Assembly: GCF_016583645.1 (NCBI RefSeq)
Contig: NZ_NRRL01000035.1
Span: forward strand, 1-41,602
DNA length: 41,602 nucleotides
Source: Rhodovibrio sodomensis
GTDB taxonomy: Bacteria > Pseudomonadota > Alphaproteobacteria > Kiloniellales > Rhodovibrionaceae
Reading direction: 5' to 3'
Made by a program: the position numbers and the translations under genes. The notes below the pieces were generated by a model. It saw only the letters and a list, made by a program, of their open reading frames with translations, was not told where the DNA came from and searched no databases. Positions 32,343 to 41,054 of this stretch are shown piece by piece. The first letter of the stretch is position 1. The number at the start of each line of letters is the position of its first letter.

Positions 32343-33032
32343 TTACGCGGCCTTGCCGCGCGCGGACTTTCCGGGTGCGCCGGGCATTCGGGCCAGCGCC
32401 CAGATCAACAGTCCCAGCACCACGGCGTTGAGCACGTGCCACATGAAATGCGTGCCGAACGGCGTGGCTTGGCACAGCGGCCCGTCCAGGGTGCGCAGGG
32501 TGATCGACGCGACGAACACCCCTGCGGCGCCCAGCAGCCACCAGCCCGCGGTCACCCCGCGCGCCAGCAGCCAGCCGCCGGCGACGAGCAGCGCGGCCAG
32601 CGCGGGCAGGTAGCCGCTGGAGCCGCCCAGCGCGTCGCCCAGGACGCGCTCGACGCCGGTTTCGAAAGCCATGCTGGCCGGCAGGAACGCAAGCGTGATC
32701 CCGCCGGCCCACCACCAGTTCAGGCCGAAGCCGCGGCGCATCGTGAGCCCGAGATAGGCCAGGATGAACAGCATGATCGGCAGCACGTCGGCGAGCGCGG
32801 CCCAGCGCGTGGCGATGGTGTGGAACAGGAACGAGCCGACGCCGATCGCCGTCAGCAGACCGAGCAGCAGACCCGTGCCGGCCTCCAGCCGGTCGTCGCG
32901 GCGCAGCACGGCGAACACCCAGACCGCTGCGATCAGGAACGCGGCGTTGGTCACCGCGTTGACCGGCTCGGCCCAGAACTGCGGGCCCATCCGCTCGCAA
33001 TAGATGTCGATCTGCTGGGACCAGCCGTCCAC
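32343..33032 (-). CDS. Ceramidase-family (CREST superfamily) membrane protein
   Basis: A 229-residue protein with seven predicted helices. IDIYCERMGPQFWAEPVNAVTNAAF at the start is the conserved ceramidase opening. SFLFHTIATRWAALADVLPI carries the first metal-type His and the Asp, and GTHFMWHVLNAVVLG carries the two C-terminal His. These residues form the zinc site in the alkaline ceramidase fold. Bacterial members are mostly uncharacterised hydrolases, so amide-lipid hydrolysis is only an inference. It starts at GTG 33032 with GGGAGAG upstream. It stands 179 bases downstream of fdsA on the same strand and is probably a separate unit. The stretch 32126-32342 before the UbiA gene holds no gene. 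Confidence 0.85.
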   Translation of the reverse strand: MDGWSQQIDIYCERMGPQFWAEPVNAVTNAAFLIAAVWVFAVLRRDDRLEAGTGLLLGLLTAIGVGSFLFHTIATRWAALADVLPIMLFILAYLGLTMRRGFGLNWWWAGGITLAFLPASMAFETGVERVLGDALGGSSGYLPALAALLVAGGWLLARGVTAGWWLLGAAGVFVASITLRTLDGPLCQATPFGTHFMWHVLNAVVLGLLIWALARMPGAPGKSARGKAA

Positions 33033-33211
33033 GCGTGTCTCTCCCGCCCTGGTGTCGCGCGTGAGCTACGTGGTCGAAACGCCGGCGTCAAGGCAGCAAG
33101 CCGTGTCCCATTTACCCCCGTGGGAGACGGCCCCGCCGGGATGCTCTGCTCACCCAATCGGGAAGCCAGACGATCGCGGGCATCGGCCGGGTCCAACAGG
33201 CCCGGTGGGAG

Positions 33212-35986
33212 CTACTCCGCCGCCTCCTTCACGTCCGCGTTGTCGATCCGGGCGGCGCAGAACTTGAACTCCGGGATCTTGCCGTCGGGGTCGATCTGCG
33301 GGTTGGTGAGCACGTTGGCGGCCGCTTCGGCATAGGCGAACGGGATGAAGATCATGCCCGACGGCACCTCCCGGTCCGCGCGCAGCTGAAGCGCGATCGA
33401 CCCGCGCCGCGTGGTGACCCGGACGCGCTGGCCGGCGCGCCAGCCGCGCTTGCCGATCTCGCGCGGGTGCATCGAGACGACCGCGCCCGGCTCCAAGTCG
33501 TCGAGCACCCGGGCGCGCCGGGTCATCGCTCCGGTGTGCCAGTGCTCCAGCTGCCGGCCGGTGGTCAGCACCAGCGGGTAGTCCTCGTCCGGCAGCTCCG
33601 CCGGCGGCGTCATGTCGACCGGCTTCATGCCGCCCCGGCCGGAGGTGGTCGGGAAGCCTTCGGTGAACACGATGCCGTGGCCGGGATGGTCCGGGGCCGG
33701 GCAGGGGTAGGTGACCGAGCCCTCGCGCTCCAGCCGGTCCCAGGTGATGTTGTTGAGCGAGGGCATGATCCCCGCCATCTCATGGTAGATCTCGCGCACC
33801 TGGGTAAAGCCGAAGTCGTGGCCCATCCGCCGGGCGATCTCGTGGGTGATCCACCAGTCCTGGCGCGCCGCGCCGGGCAGGGAAATCGCCGGGCGTCCCA
33901 GCTGGACCTGCCGGTTGGTGTTGGTGTAGGTGCCGGCCTTCTCCTGCTGAGCGGAGGCGGGCAGCACCACGTCGGCGTGGAACGCGGTCTCGGTCAGGAA
34001 GATCTCCTGCACCACCAGATGCTCCAGCTTGGCGAGCGCTTGGCGGGCGTGGGTCTGGTCCGGGTCGGACATCGCCGGGTTCTCGCCCTGGACGTACATG
34101 CCCTTGATCTTGCCGTCGTGCGCGGCGTTGATGATCTCCACCACCGTCAGGCCGCTCTGGCCGTTCAGCTCGGTGCCCCAGTACTCCTCGAACTTGCTCT
34201 TGAAGTCGGCGTTGGTGACCGGCTTGTAGTCCGGGAACACCATCGGGATCAGCCCGGCGTCCGAGGCGCCCTGCACGTTGTTCTGCCCGCGCAGCGGATG
34301 CAGGCCGGTGCCCTTGCGTCCGATATGGCCGGTCGACAGCGCGAGGTTGATCAGGCTGCGCGAATTGTCGGTGCCGTGGACGTGCTGGCTGATCCCCATG
34401 CCCCAGAAGATGATCGAGGCGCTCGAGGTGGCGTAGACGCGCGCGCATTCCTTGATCGTCTGCGCGTCGACGCCGCACACCTCGGCCATCTCCTCCGGCG
34501 GGAAGTCCTTGACCTTTTCCCGCAGCGCGTCGACGCCGTCGGCGTGCGCCTGGATGTACTGCGTATCCTCCAGGCCCTCGGCGAAGATGGTGTGCAGCAT
34601 GGCGTTCAGCAGCGCCACGTCCTGGCCCGGCTTGAACTGGACGTTGCGCCAGGCGTAGCGGCCCAGCTGCACATGATAGCGCGGGTCCATGACGATCAGC
34701 TTGGCGCCGTTCTTGGCCGCCTGCTTCAGGTAGCTGGCCGCGACCGGGTGGTTCTCGGTCGGGCGGGCGCCGATCACGATGATGCACTCGGCATCGTTGG
34801 CCGCGTTGAACGGCGCGGACACGCCGCCGGAGCCCAGGTTCTCGATTAGCGCGGCGACCGAGGAGGCGTGGCACAGCCGGGTGCAGTGGTCGACGTTGTT
34901 GGTGCCGAAGGCGACCCGCACCGTCTTCTGGAACAGGTAGGCTTCCTCGTTGGTGCCCTTGGCGGAGCCGAAGCCGGCGAGGGCGGATGCGCCGTCACGG
35001 TCGCGGATCCGCTGCAGGCCGCCGGCCGCCGCCTCCAGCGCCTCGTCCCAGCTGGCTTCGCGGAAATGCGTCCAGGGGTTGGCGGGGTCGACCTGATCGT
35101 CGCCGCGCTTGGGCGCGTCCTCGCGCCGGATCATCGGCACCCGCAGGCGCTGGGGATGGCGGCTGTAATCGGTGCCGAAGCGGCCCTTCACGCACAGCCG
35201 CTGCTGGTTCGACGGGCCGTTGCGGCCGTCGACCGAGATGATCCGGTCGTCCTTGACGTTGTAGGTGACCTGGCAGCCGACGCCGCAGTAGGGGCATACG
35301 CTCGCCACCTGCTCGTCCGGCCACTCGGTCCGGGTCTGGTTCGCGTCCAACAGCGCGCTTTCCATCAGCGCGCCGGTCGGGCATGCCTGCACGCACTCCC
35401 CGCAGGCGACACAGGTGCTCTCGCCCATCGGGTCGTCGAAGTCGAACACGACCTTGGCCTCGGACCCGCGGTGCGCCATGCCGATCACGTCGTTGACCTG
35501 GACGTCGCGGCAGGCGCGCACACACAGGTTGCAGTGGATGCACGCGTCGAGGTTGACCGACATCGCCGGATGGCTGGTGTCGGGCTGCCACTGCTCGCGC
35601 TCGGGGAAGCGGGAGCGGTCGACGCCGACGCGGTCGGCCCACTGCCAGAACTGGCTGGTCGGATCGTGGCTGGTCGCGCGCTGGGGCTGGTCGGCGACCA
35701 GCAACTCGAACACCATCTCGCGCGACTTCTTCGCCCGCTCGCCCGAGACGGAGACCTTCATGCCCTGCGACGGCTTGCGGATGCAGGACGCGGCCAGCGC
35801 CCGCTCGCCCTCCACCTGCACCATGCAGGCGCGGCAGTTGCCGTCCGGCTGATAGCCCGGCTCGGGGCGGTGGCACAGGTGCGGGATCTCGATGCCCGCG
35901 CGCTTGGCGACGGTCCAGATCGTCTCGCCCGGCGCGGCCTCGACCTCACGGCCGTCGATCTCGAAGCGGATGGTGTCGTCGGTCAT
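33212..35986 (-). CDS. fdsA: NAD-dependent formate dehydrogenase, molybdenum catalytic subunit
   Basis: A 924-residue molybdopterin enzyme oxidising formate to CO2. An N-terminal NuoG-like part carries a [2Fe-2S] site (C38, C51, C54, C68) and two [4Fe-4S] sites (C149-C159 and C192-C202). A fourth cluster, CPYCGVGC (C231, C234, C238, C265), lies next to the bis-MGD cofactor. The metal ligand is cysteine, not selenocysteine, in VDHCTRLCHASS (C372, followed by His373). The C-terminal domain (LVLTTGRQLEHWHTGAMTRR) is the MoCo-binding barrel. The ATG overlaps the upstream fdsGB stop by four bases (ATGA). The usual fdsC and fdsD are not downstream; a ceramidase-like gene is found there instead. Confidence 0.95.
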   Translation of the reverse strand: MTDDTIRFEIDGREVEAAPGETIWTVAKRAGIEIPHLCHRPEPGYQPDGNCRACMVQVEGERALAASCIRKPSQGMKVSVSGERAKKSREMVFELLVADQPQRATSHDPTSQFWQWADRVGVDRSRFPEREQWQPDTSHPAMSVNLDACIHCNLCVRACRDVQVNDVIGMAHRGSEAKVVFDFDDPMGESTCVACGECVQACPTGALMESALLDANQTRTEWPDEQVASVCPYCGVGCQVTYNVKDDRIISVDGRNGPSNQQRLCVKGRFGTDYSRHPQRLRVPMIRREDAPKRGDDQVDPANPWTHFREASWDEALEAAAGGLQRIRDRDGASALAGFGSAKGTNEEAYLFQKTVRVAFGTNNVDHCTRLCHASSVAALIENLGSGGVSAPFNAANDAECIIVIGARPTENHPVAASYLKQAAKNGAKLIVMDPRYHVQLGRYAWRNVQFKPGQDVALLNAMLHTIFAEGLEDTQYIQAHADGVDALREKVKDFPPEEMAEVCGVDAQTIKECARVYATSSASIIFWGMGISQHVHGTDNSRSLINLALSTGHIGRKGTGLHPLRGQNNVQGASDAGLIPMVFPDYKPVTNADFKSKFEEYWGTELNGQSGLTVVEIINAAHDGKIKGMYVQGENPAMSDPDQTHARQALAKLEHLVVQEIFLTETAFHADVVLPASAQQEKAGTYTNTNRQVQLGRPAISLPGAARQDWWITHEIARRMGHDFGFTQVREIYHEMAGIMPSLNNITWDRLEREGSVTYPCPAPDHPGHGIVFTEGFPTTSGRGGMKPVDMTPPAELPDEDYPLVLTTGRQLEHWHTGAMTRRARVLDDLEPGAVVSMHPREIGKRGWRAGQRVRVTTRRGSIALQLRADREVPSGMIFIPFAYAEAAANVLTNPQIDPDGKIPEFKFCAARIDNADVKEAAE

Positions 35987-37725
35987 GACGCGAGATCCTC
36001 GGGGAAGTACTTGAACACGCAGTCGATCGGGTTCGGGGCTGCCTGGCCCAGGCCGCAGATCGAGGCGTCGCGCATGACCTGCGACAGGTCGGCCAGCAGG
36101 TCCTGGTCCCAGCTATCGCGCTCGAGCAGCTTAACCGCTTTTTCCGTGCCGTTGCGGCACGGCGTGCACTGGCCGCAGCTCTCGTGCTTGAAAAAGCGCA
36201 GCAGGTTGCGGGCGGCGGCCTTGATGTCGTCCTGGTCCGACAGCACCACGATCGCGGCCGAGCCGATGAAGCAGCCGTATTCGTCGAGCGTGCCGAAATC
36301 GAGCGGGATATCGCCCAGGCGCGCGGGCAGGATGCCGCCCGAGGCGCCGCCCGGCAGATAGGCCTTGAAGGCGTGCCCTTCGGCCATGCCGCCGCAGTAC
36401 TCGTCGATCAACTGGCGCGCCGTGATTCCGGCGGGCGCGTGCACCACCCCGGGCTTGTTGACCCGGCCGGAGACGGAAAACAGGCGCAGGCCCTTGCGGC
36501 CGTTGCGGCCCTTGCCGGCGAACCACTGCGGGCCGTGCTCGATGATGTCGCGCACCCAGTACAGCGTCTCGACGTTGTTGGTCAGGGTGGGCTGGCCGAA
36601 CAGCCCGACCTCCGCGGCGAACGGGGGCTTGTGCCGGGGCAGGCCGCGCTTGCCCTCGATCGATTCCAGCATCGCCGATTCTTCGCCGCAGATGTAGGCG
36701 CCGGCCCCGCGCCGCAGGTAGACCGGGCAGATCTGGTCGATCAGCCCTTCCTGCGCCACCCGGTCGATTGCCTGGCGCAACAGCCGGTTCACCTGCGGGT
36801 ACTCGTCGCGCAGGTAGATGTAGCAGGCGTCCGCGGACACGCTCGCACTGGCGATCAGCGCACCCTCCAGGAAGCGGTGCGGGTCGCGCTCCATGCACCA
36901 GCGGTCCTTGAAGGTGCCGGGCTCGCCCTCGTCGGCGTTGATCGCGACGTAACGCGGGTGCGGCTGCTGGCTGACGATTCCCCACTTCTTGCCGGCGGGG
37001 AAGCCGGCGCCGCCCAGGCCGCGCAGGTTGGCGTCCGACAGCGCGCCCAGAATGCTGTCGGCGGTGCGGGTCCCGTCGAGCAGTTCCCGCAGCACGGTGT
37101 AACCGCCGTGGGCGACGTAGGTATCGTAATCCACCGGGGTCGGCTGGTGCACGTCGACCGGCCCGCCCGAACCGGCGATCGCCAGCTTCGCCACGGTGGC
37201 GTGATGCAGGTGCCCTTGGTGCCCGATCTCCGCGACCGGGGCGGTGTCGCAGCGGCCCATGCAGGGCGCGGCGACCACCCGGACCTTGTCGCTCAGCGAC
37301 TGCGGCAGCTTGGCCAACAGCTCCTGCGCGCCCGCCATCTCGCAGGCGATGCCGTCGCATACCCGGATGGTCAGCTCCGGCGGCGGCGCCTCGCCGTCCT
37401 CGACGATGTCGAAGTGGGCGTGGAAGCTCGCCACTTCGTAGACCACCGCCATCGGCAGGCGCATCTCCTCGCCCAGCGCGTGCAGGTGGCGGGCGTGCAG
37501 GCAGCCGAAATGGTCCTGCAGCAGATGCAGATGCTCGATCAGCAGGTCGCGTTGGCGCGACCGGTCGCCCAACAGGGCGCGCACCGCGTCGACGGCTTCG
37601 GGATCCAACTGGCGGCCCTTGGGCGTCGTCGGCGCCTTGCGCCGGCCGGAACCGGGGCTGACCTGGCGCTCCAGCGGCCGCTGCGGGCTAGGCGGGTTTC
37701 CGTCGGCCATGGCGTGTGGCCCCAT
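35983..37725 (-). CDS. fdsB: Formate dehydrogenase fused gamma-beta subunit (NuoE-NuoF type)
   Basis: A 580-residue diaphorase subunit that passes electrons from FdsA to NAD+. Residues about 45-190 are NuoE/FdsG-like with a [2Fe-2S] site in VCDGIACEMAG and AAPCMGRCDTAP. Residues about 205-575 are NuoF/FdsB-like, with GLGGAGFPAGKKW (FMN), INADEGEPGTFKDR (NADH), GAGAYICGEESAMLESIEGKRG and a C-terminal [4Fe-4S] site ESCGQCTPCRNGTEK...ICGLG. In classical Fds enzymes these are two proteins, so a fusion is notable though known. The start is ATG 37725 or ATG 37710; neither has a clear ribosome-binding site. The N-terminal 40 residues are basic and Pro-rich. Confidence 0.94.
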   Translation of the reverse strand: MGPHAMADGNPPSPQRPLERQVSPGSGRRKAPTTPKGRQLDPEAVDAVRALLGDRSRQRDLLIEHLHLLQDHFGCLHARHLHALGEEMRLPMAVVYEVASFHAHFDIVEDGEAPPPELTIRVCDGIACEMAGAQELLAKLPQSLSDKVRVVAAPCMGRCDTAPVAEIGHQGHLHHATVAKLAIAGSGGPVDVHQPTPVDYDTYVAHGGYTVLRELLDGTRTADSILGALSDANLRGLGGAGFPAGKKWGIVSQQPHPRYVAINADEGEPGTFKDRWCMERDPHRFLEGALIASASVSADACYIYLRDEYPQVNRLLRQAIDRVAQEGLIDQICPVYLRRGAGAYICGEESAMLESIEGKRGLPRHKPPFAAEVGLFGQPTLTNNVETLYWVRDIIEHGPQWFAGKGRNGRKGLRLFSVSGRVNKPGVVHAPAGITARQLIDEYCGGMAEGHAFKAYLPGGASGGILPARLGDIPLDFGTLDEYGCFIGSAAIVVLSDQDDIKAAARNLLRFFKHESCGQCTPCRNGTEKAVKLLERDSWDQDLLADLSQVMRDASICGLGQAAPNPIDCVFKYFPEDLAS

Positions 37726-37802
37726 CTTAGTGCCGGAAGGCAGGGGAGCCGTCGCCGCGCTGGCACGGTCGCCTGCATCACTCCTGTTCGCCGGAGCTGG
37801 CG

Positions 37803-37985
37803 TCAGCCGTGGTTGGCGTCAACGATATGGAGCCGGGCGTGAGCGATGTCGATCAGCAGCTTGCCCTGGTTCTCAAAGTTGACGGTCACCCGGGTGCCGA
37901 TCACCGACTGCACCTGACCCAGTCCCCAGTCGGGGGCGTCGGGATTGCGCACCAGCATACCGGGCGCCAGCGGTTCGTCGGTCAT
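37803..37985 (-). CDS. DUF3553 domain protein
   Basis: A 60-residue protein of the small alphaproteobacterial DUF3553 family: PGMLVRNPDAPDWGLGQVQSV then TRVTVNFENQGKLLID, a compact beta fold like that at the end of some UvrD/CarD-related proteins. The function is unknown. ATG 37985 has GAGGAG upstream. It is divergent from chpT across 165 bases and sits 78 bases before the fdsGB start on the same strand. Confidence 0.85.
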   Translation of the reverse strand: MTDEPLAPGMLVRNPDAPDWGLGQVQSVIGTRVTVNFENQGKLLIDIAHARLHIVDANHG

Positions 37986-38150
37986 GTCGGCTCCTCAGTG
38001 ACTTGTACCCTACATAACCCGGCCTGCGTCAATCTGACCCAGAGCGACATAGATGGGGGTTGCAGCGACACACACCACGGCGCACAACGGGACCGGCCGG
38101 GCGCGTTGCGACGGGCAGGCCGCCCGGGCGTCGGATCAAGGGGGCATTTA

Positions 38151-38789
38151 ATGCAGGACATCGAAATCGACTTGCGGGTTGCTGAACTGCTGGCCTCGCG
38201 CCTGTGCCACGATTTGGTCTCGCCGGTCGGGGCGGTAAACAACGGCCTCGAGCTGATGGCCGAGGATCTCGACCCGGAGATGCTGCAGGATGCGCTGGCG
38301 CTTGCGGACAAATCGGCCAAGCAGGCCTCCTCGACGGTGCAGTTTTTCCGCCTCGCCTATGGCCAGGCGGGCCGGCAGGTCGATATGGGGCCCGCGGAAG
38401 TGAAGCGCCTGGCCGAAGGCTACCTGACGTCGCAGAAGGCGGAGCTGGCGTGGGACGCCGACGCGCTGGTGCTGCACGGTCCGGAGGGCGGCGGCAAGCT
38501 GCTCTTGAACCTGATCCTGCTCGCGGTCGACACCCTACAGCGCGGCGGCACGATCCGCGTCGAAGCCGCGGGTGACGGGCGGTCGGTCCGCGTCGCGGGC
38601 GAGGACGCGAACGCCCGCCTGCGCGACGAGACCCGCGCGGCGCTCGCCGACGCCGTCGACGTCGCCAACCTCGGCCCGCGCGCGGTGCAGGGGTACTTCA
38701 GCCGCCTGATCGCGCGGCGCATGGGCGGCGACCTGGACGTGCGCGAAGCCGAAGGGGCGGTCACCTTCCTGGTCCAGCTGCCGGAATAG
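38151..38789 (+). CDS. chpT: ChpT-type histidine phosphotransferase
   Basis: A 212-residue cytoplasmic protein resembling a degenerate histidine kinase core. The phospho-accepting histidine is H20 in LLASRLCHDLVSPVGAVNNGLEL on the first dimerisation helix. A C-terminal ATPase-like half lacks ATP-binding boxes (RGGTIRVEAAGDGRSVRVAG...GYFSRLIARRMGGDLDV). In Caulobacter ChpT relays phosphate from CckA to CtrA and CpdR, controlling the cell cycle; in most other alphaproteobacteria it controls motility and related traits. ATG 38151 has AAGGGGG nine bases upstream. A longer upstream open frame is non-coding. It is a strong taxonomic marker for Alphaproteobacteria. Confidence 0.9.
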   Translation: MQDIEIDLRVAELLASRLCHDLVSPVGAVNNGLELMAEDLDPEMLQDALALADKSAKQASSTVQFFRLAYGQAGRQVDMGPAEVKRLAEGYLTSQKAELAWDADALVLHGPEGGGKLLLNLILLAVDTLQRGGTIRVEAAGDGRSVRVAGEDANARLRDETRAALADAVDVANLGPRAVQGYFSRLIARRMGGDLDVREAEGAVTFLVQLPE

Positions 38790-38813
38790 CCGTCGGTCCG
38801 GACGGAGGGCGCC

Positions 38814-39329
38814 TTACGCCAATTCGGGGCCGGCTTCGTAGATCCACACCCCTTCCGGCGCGTCGTAGTCGCGCGGCAGCGGCATCACCACGCCCAGCAG
38901 CATGTCGCACCGGCTGCCATGCGCGCGCAGCGGCAGCAGCAGCATTTCGAAGCTGCGCAGAATGCCGTCGGTGTCGAAGAAGCGGTTGATCGAATAGAAC
39001 GCGCGCTGCGTGTCGATCACGGCGCGGTAGTTCGCCAGCACGCTGTCGCGCTGCTCCTGCATCGGGATTTCGGAAAGATGCCGGTGGGTCAGTTCGCGGC
39101 CGTAGCGCTCGCAGACCCGGCTCCCCGCGACGCGGAAGAAAAAGTCGGCGGGGGCGCCGTGGTCGTCGAAGATGGCTTCTGCCAGCAAGGTTGCCGGTAT
39201 CCAGGACCACATTTCGATCGGATCGATGTCCGCACGGGCTGGAATTCCAGCGTCGCCGGCCTTCGAGCGCCAATACTCGTAAGCATGGCCTATTTCACAA
39301 TTGTGATAACGGCCGTTTATACCGTACAT
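38814..39329 (-). CDS. PAS_5 domain protein
   Basis: A 171-residue single-domain PAS protein of the PF07310 type common in Rhodospirillales. HAYEYWRSKAGDAGIPARADIDPIEMWSWIP is the family opening. FFFRVAGSRVCERYGRELTHRHLSEI forms the PAS strands and helix, and FDTDGILRSFEMLLLPLRAHG lies near the end. No output domain is attached. Such proteins are thought to sense small ligands or interact with other regulators; the true ligand is unknown. It is convergent with chpT (24 bases between stops). The 5' end lies in an AT-rich patch, and its first 20 codons use unusual bases, but the only ATG available is at 39329. Confidence 0.82.
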   Translation of the reverse strand: MYGINGRYHNCEIGHAYEYWRSKAGDAGIPARADIDPIEMWSWIPATLLAEAIFDDHGAPADFFFRVAGSRVCERYGRELTHRHLSEIPMQEQRDSVLANYRAVIDTQRAFYSINRFFDTDGILRSFEMLLLPLRAHGSRCDMLLGVVMPLPRDYDAPEGVWIYEAGPELA

Positions 39330-39466
39330 GCGACCTGCCGCGATCTTACGAGAATTACCGATTATTCAAGAAAACGACATTGCGCGCAAGGTTGCCGGAC
39401 CCGTTCGGGCGCGATCGCGCACCATTCAGCGAACGGTGCGGCGAAACATCGCCCGCCGCCCCGTCT

Positions 39467-39487
39467 TGCAACTGCAATTCACTTGCA
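39467..39487. promoter_or_regulatory. Fur-box-like inverted repeat upstream of the iron-binding protein gene
   Basis: A 21-base imperfect palindrome with TGCAA (39467-39471) and TTGCA (39483-39487) arms and further internal matches (16 of 21 positions agree with the reverse complement). It lies about 107 bases upstream of the ferric-binding protein ATG, in an AT-rich patch of 39290-39520. Alphaproteobacterial Fur sites often have TGC...GCA ends. The regulator is inferred only from the gene it precedes. Confidence 0.42.
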
Positions 39488-39593
39488 TTATCTCCCAGGC
39501 ACGATGGGGGCGCTTGTGACCAGACAGCGCGCCCGCCGATCCCGCGCGAGAATCTCTGGCGCGAAACCAGATCGAGGGGAGGGACGAGAGACC

Positions 39594-40610
39594 ATGCGCG
39601 CTTATGGCATGACAGCGGCGGCGATGGCGCTCGCCGCAGGGCTCGCGGTGACCGACGCGGCCCAGGCTCAGGGCGAGGTGAACATCTATTCCGCCCGCCA
39701 CTATCAGACCGACGAGAAGCTGTACGCCGAGTTCGAGGAGCGGACCGGCATCGAGGTCAACCGGATCCAGGGCACCTCGGACGCGCTGATCCAGCGGATC
39801 GAGAGCGAGGGGCGCAACACCCCCGCCGACGTTCTGATCACGGTCGACGCCGGCCGGCTGTGGCGCGCGCAGACCGAGGGTCTATTCGCCGAGGTCCACA
39901 GCGACGTGCTGAACGACCGGATTCCTCAGAACCTGCGTCATCCGGACGGCGAATGGTTCGGCTTCTCCACCCGCGCGCGGATCATCTTCTACGACAAGAC
40001 CCGCTACGACGGGCCGCCGGTCACCACGTACGAGGGTCTGGCCAAAGAGAAGCTGGAGGGCGAGGTCTGCATCCGCTCTTCCTCCAACATCTACAACCAG
40101 TCCCTGCTGGCAAGCCTGATCGAGCATCACGGCGAGGATAAAGCCCAGGAGTGGGCCGCCGGGGTGGTCGAGAACTTCGCCCGCGAGCCCGAGGGCGGCG
40201 ACACCGACCAGATCATGGGCGTGGCCGCCGGCGAGTGCGGCGTGGCGGTCGCGAACCACTACTACTTCGTCCGCCTGCTGGAGAACCAGCCCAAGTCGGT
40301 CGAGAACGTCGGCTACGTATTTCCGAACCAGGACGGCCGCGGCACCCACGTGAACATCTCCGGCGCGGGCGTGGTGAAGGACGGCCCGAACCGCGAGAAT
40401 GCCGTGCGGTTCCTGGAGTTCCTGGCGAGCGACTTCGCCCAACGTTACTTCGCCAACGGCAACAACGAGTACCCGGCTGTGCCGGAGGTCGCGCCCAACA
40501 CCAAGCTGAAGCAGCTGGGCGACTTCAAGATCGACGACATCAACGTCGCCGCCTACGGCGAGAACCTGCCTGAGGCGCAGCGCATCTTCGACCGCGTCGG
40601 CTGGAAGTAG
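39594..40610 (+). CDS. Periplasmic ferric-iron-binding protein of an ABC transporter (FbpA/FutA-like)
   Basis: A 338-residue periplasmic binding protein. The signal peptide MRAYGMTAAAMALAAGLAVT ends at AQAQ. The mature start GEVNIYSARHYQTDEKLYAEFEERTGIEV is the FbpA/FutA opening. TSDALIQRIESEGRNTPADVLITVDAGRLWRA and SSSNIYNQSLLASLI follow, and AVANHYYFVRLL has the adjacent tyrosines that bind Fe3+ in this family. RBS GAGGGGAGG is close upstream of ATG 39594; the long upstream open frame is non-coding. No permease or ATPase follows: a terminator closes the unit after 26 bases, so the transporter partners are encoded elsewhere. A Fur-like site upstream suggests iron control. Confidence 0.93.
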   Translation: MRAYGMTAAAMALAAGLAVTDAAQAQGEVNIYSARHYQTDEKLYAEFEERTGIEVNRIQGTSDALIQRIESEGRNTPADVLITVDAGRLWRAQTEGLFAEVHSDVLNDRIPQNLRHPDGEWFGFSTRARIIFYDKTRYDGPPVTTYEGLAKEKLEGEVCIRSSSNIYNQSLLASLIEHHGEDKAQEWAAGVVENFAREPEGGDTDQIMGVAAGECGVAVANHYYFVRLLENQPKSVENVGYVFPNQDGRGTHVNISGAGVVKDGPNRENAVRFLEFLASDFAQRYFANGNNEYPAVPEVAPNTKLKQLGDFKIDDINVAAYGENLPEAQRIFDRVGWK

Positions 40611-40635
40611 CACCCTCCCGGATGCCCACGGTCTG

Positions 40636-40671
40636 CGCCCGCCCGGGGAAGTCCCCCGGGCGGGCGTTTTT
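40636..40671 (+). terminator. Rho-independent terminator after the iron-binding protein gene
   Basis: A 13-bp perfect GC stem, CGCCCGCCCGGGG (40636-40648) and CCCCGGGCGGGCG (40654-40666), with a five-base loop AAGTC, is followed by TTTTT (40667-40671). It is the strongest intrinsic terminator in the window, 26 bases past the stop. Confidence 0.95.
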
Positions 40672-40715
40672 CATGCCGCCTGTCCGCCGCGGGCGGCCCC
40701 ACGTTTCGATCCGGC

Positions 40716-40989
40716 CTACGGTTCGACGCAGTCGACATAGTACAACTTGTTCGGCCCCATATCGCGGGCGCCCAGGTAGCGCCGAACGGTGTACGGCGCC
40801 GGGTCCGGCTGCTGCACGCTGCGCAGTTCTGCCGTGCGGCCATGGTCCGCGCAGTGCTGCTGCGCGGCCGCGCGCCAGTCGCGCTCCGGATCGGACAGAA
40901 TCACCGCCCGGCTCTGCGAGGCGCCCACCAGCACGGTCGGGTCCATCGCGCGGGCGCAGCCCGCAAGCGTGAGCCCGACGATGCCGAGC
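40716..40989 (-). pseudogene. Small lipoprotein gene with its start lost at the IS21 junction
   Basis: The minus frame ending at TAG 40716 encodes LGIVGLTLAGC-ARAMDPTVLVGASQ...PNKLYYVDCVEP. LTLAGC is a lipobox, so this is the end of a signal peptide and a short lipoprotein of about 80 mature residues. Reading further upstream there is no ATG, GTG or TTG before an in-frame TGA; the only ATG (40946) lies after the lipobox cysteine. The frame meets a TGT-starting sequence at 40990, the likely left end of the IS21-family element, so the original start codon and first residues were cut off. No family name is recognised. Confidence 0.6.
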
Positions 40990-41054
40990 TGTTCTGCGAC
41001 AACAACGGTGGCCGGTGAGCGTCAGCCACGTTGACCGGTGACGGCTGGCTCGGG

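Noticed and set aside
39295..39306. Perfect palindrome TCACAATTGTGA as a CRP-type operator
   Set aside because: It lies inside the first codons of the PAS_5 gene, and its half-sites are in the reverse order with no six-base spacer; probably chance in an AT-rich patch.
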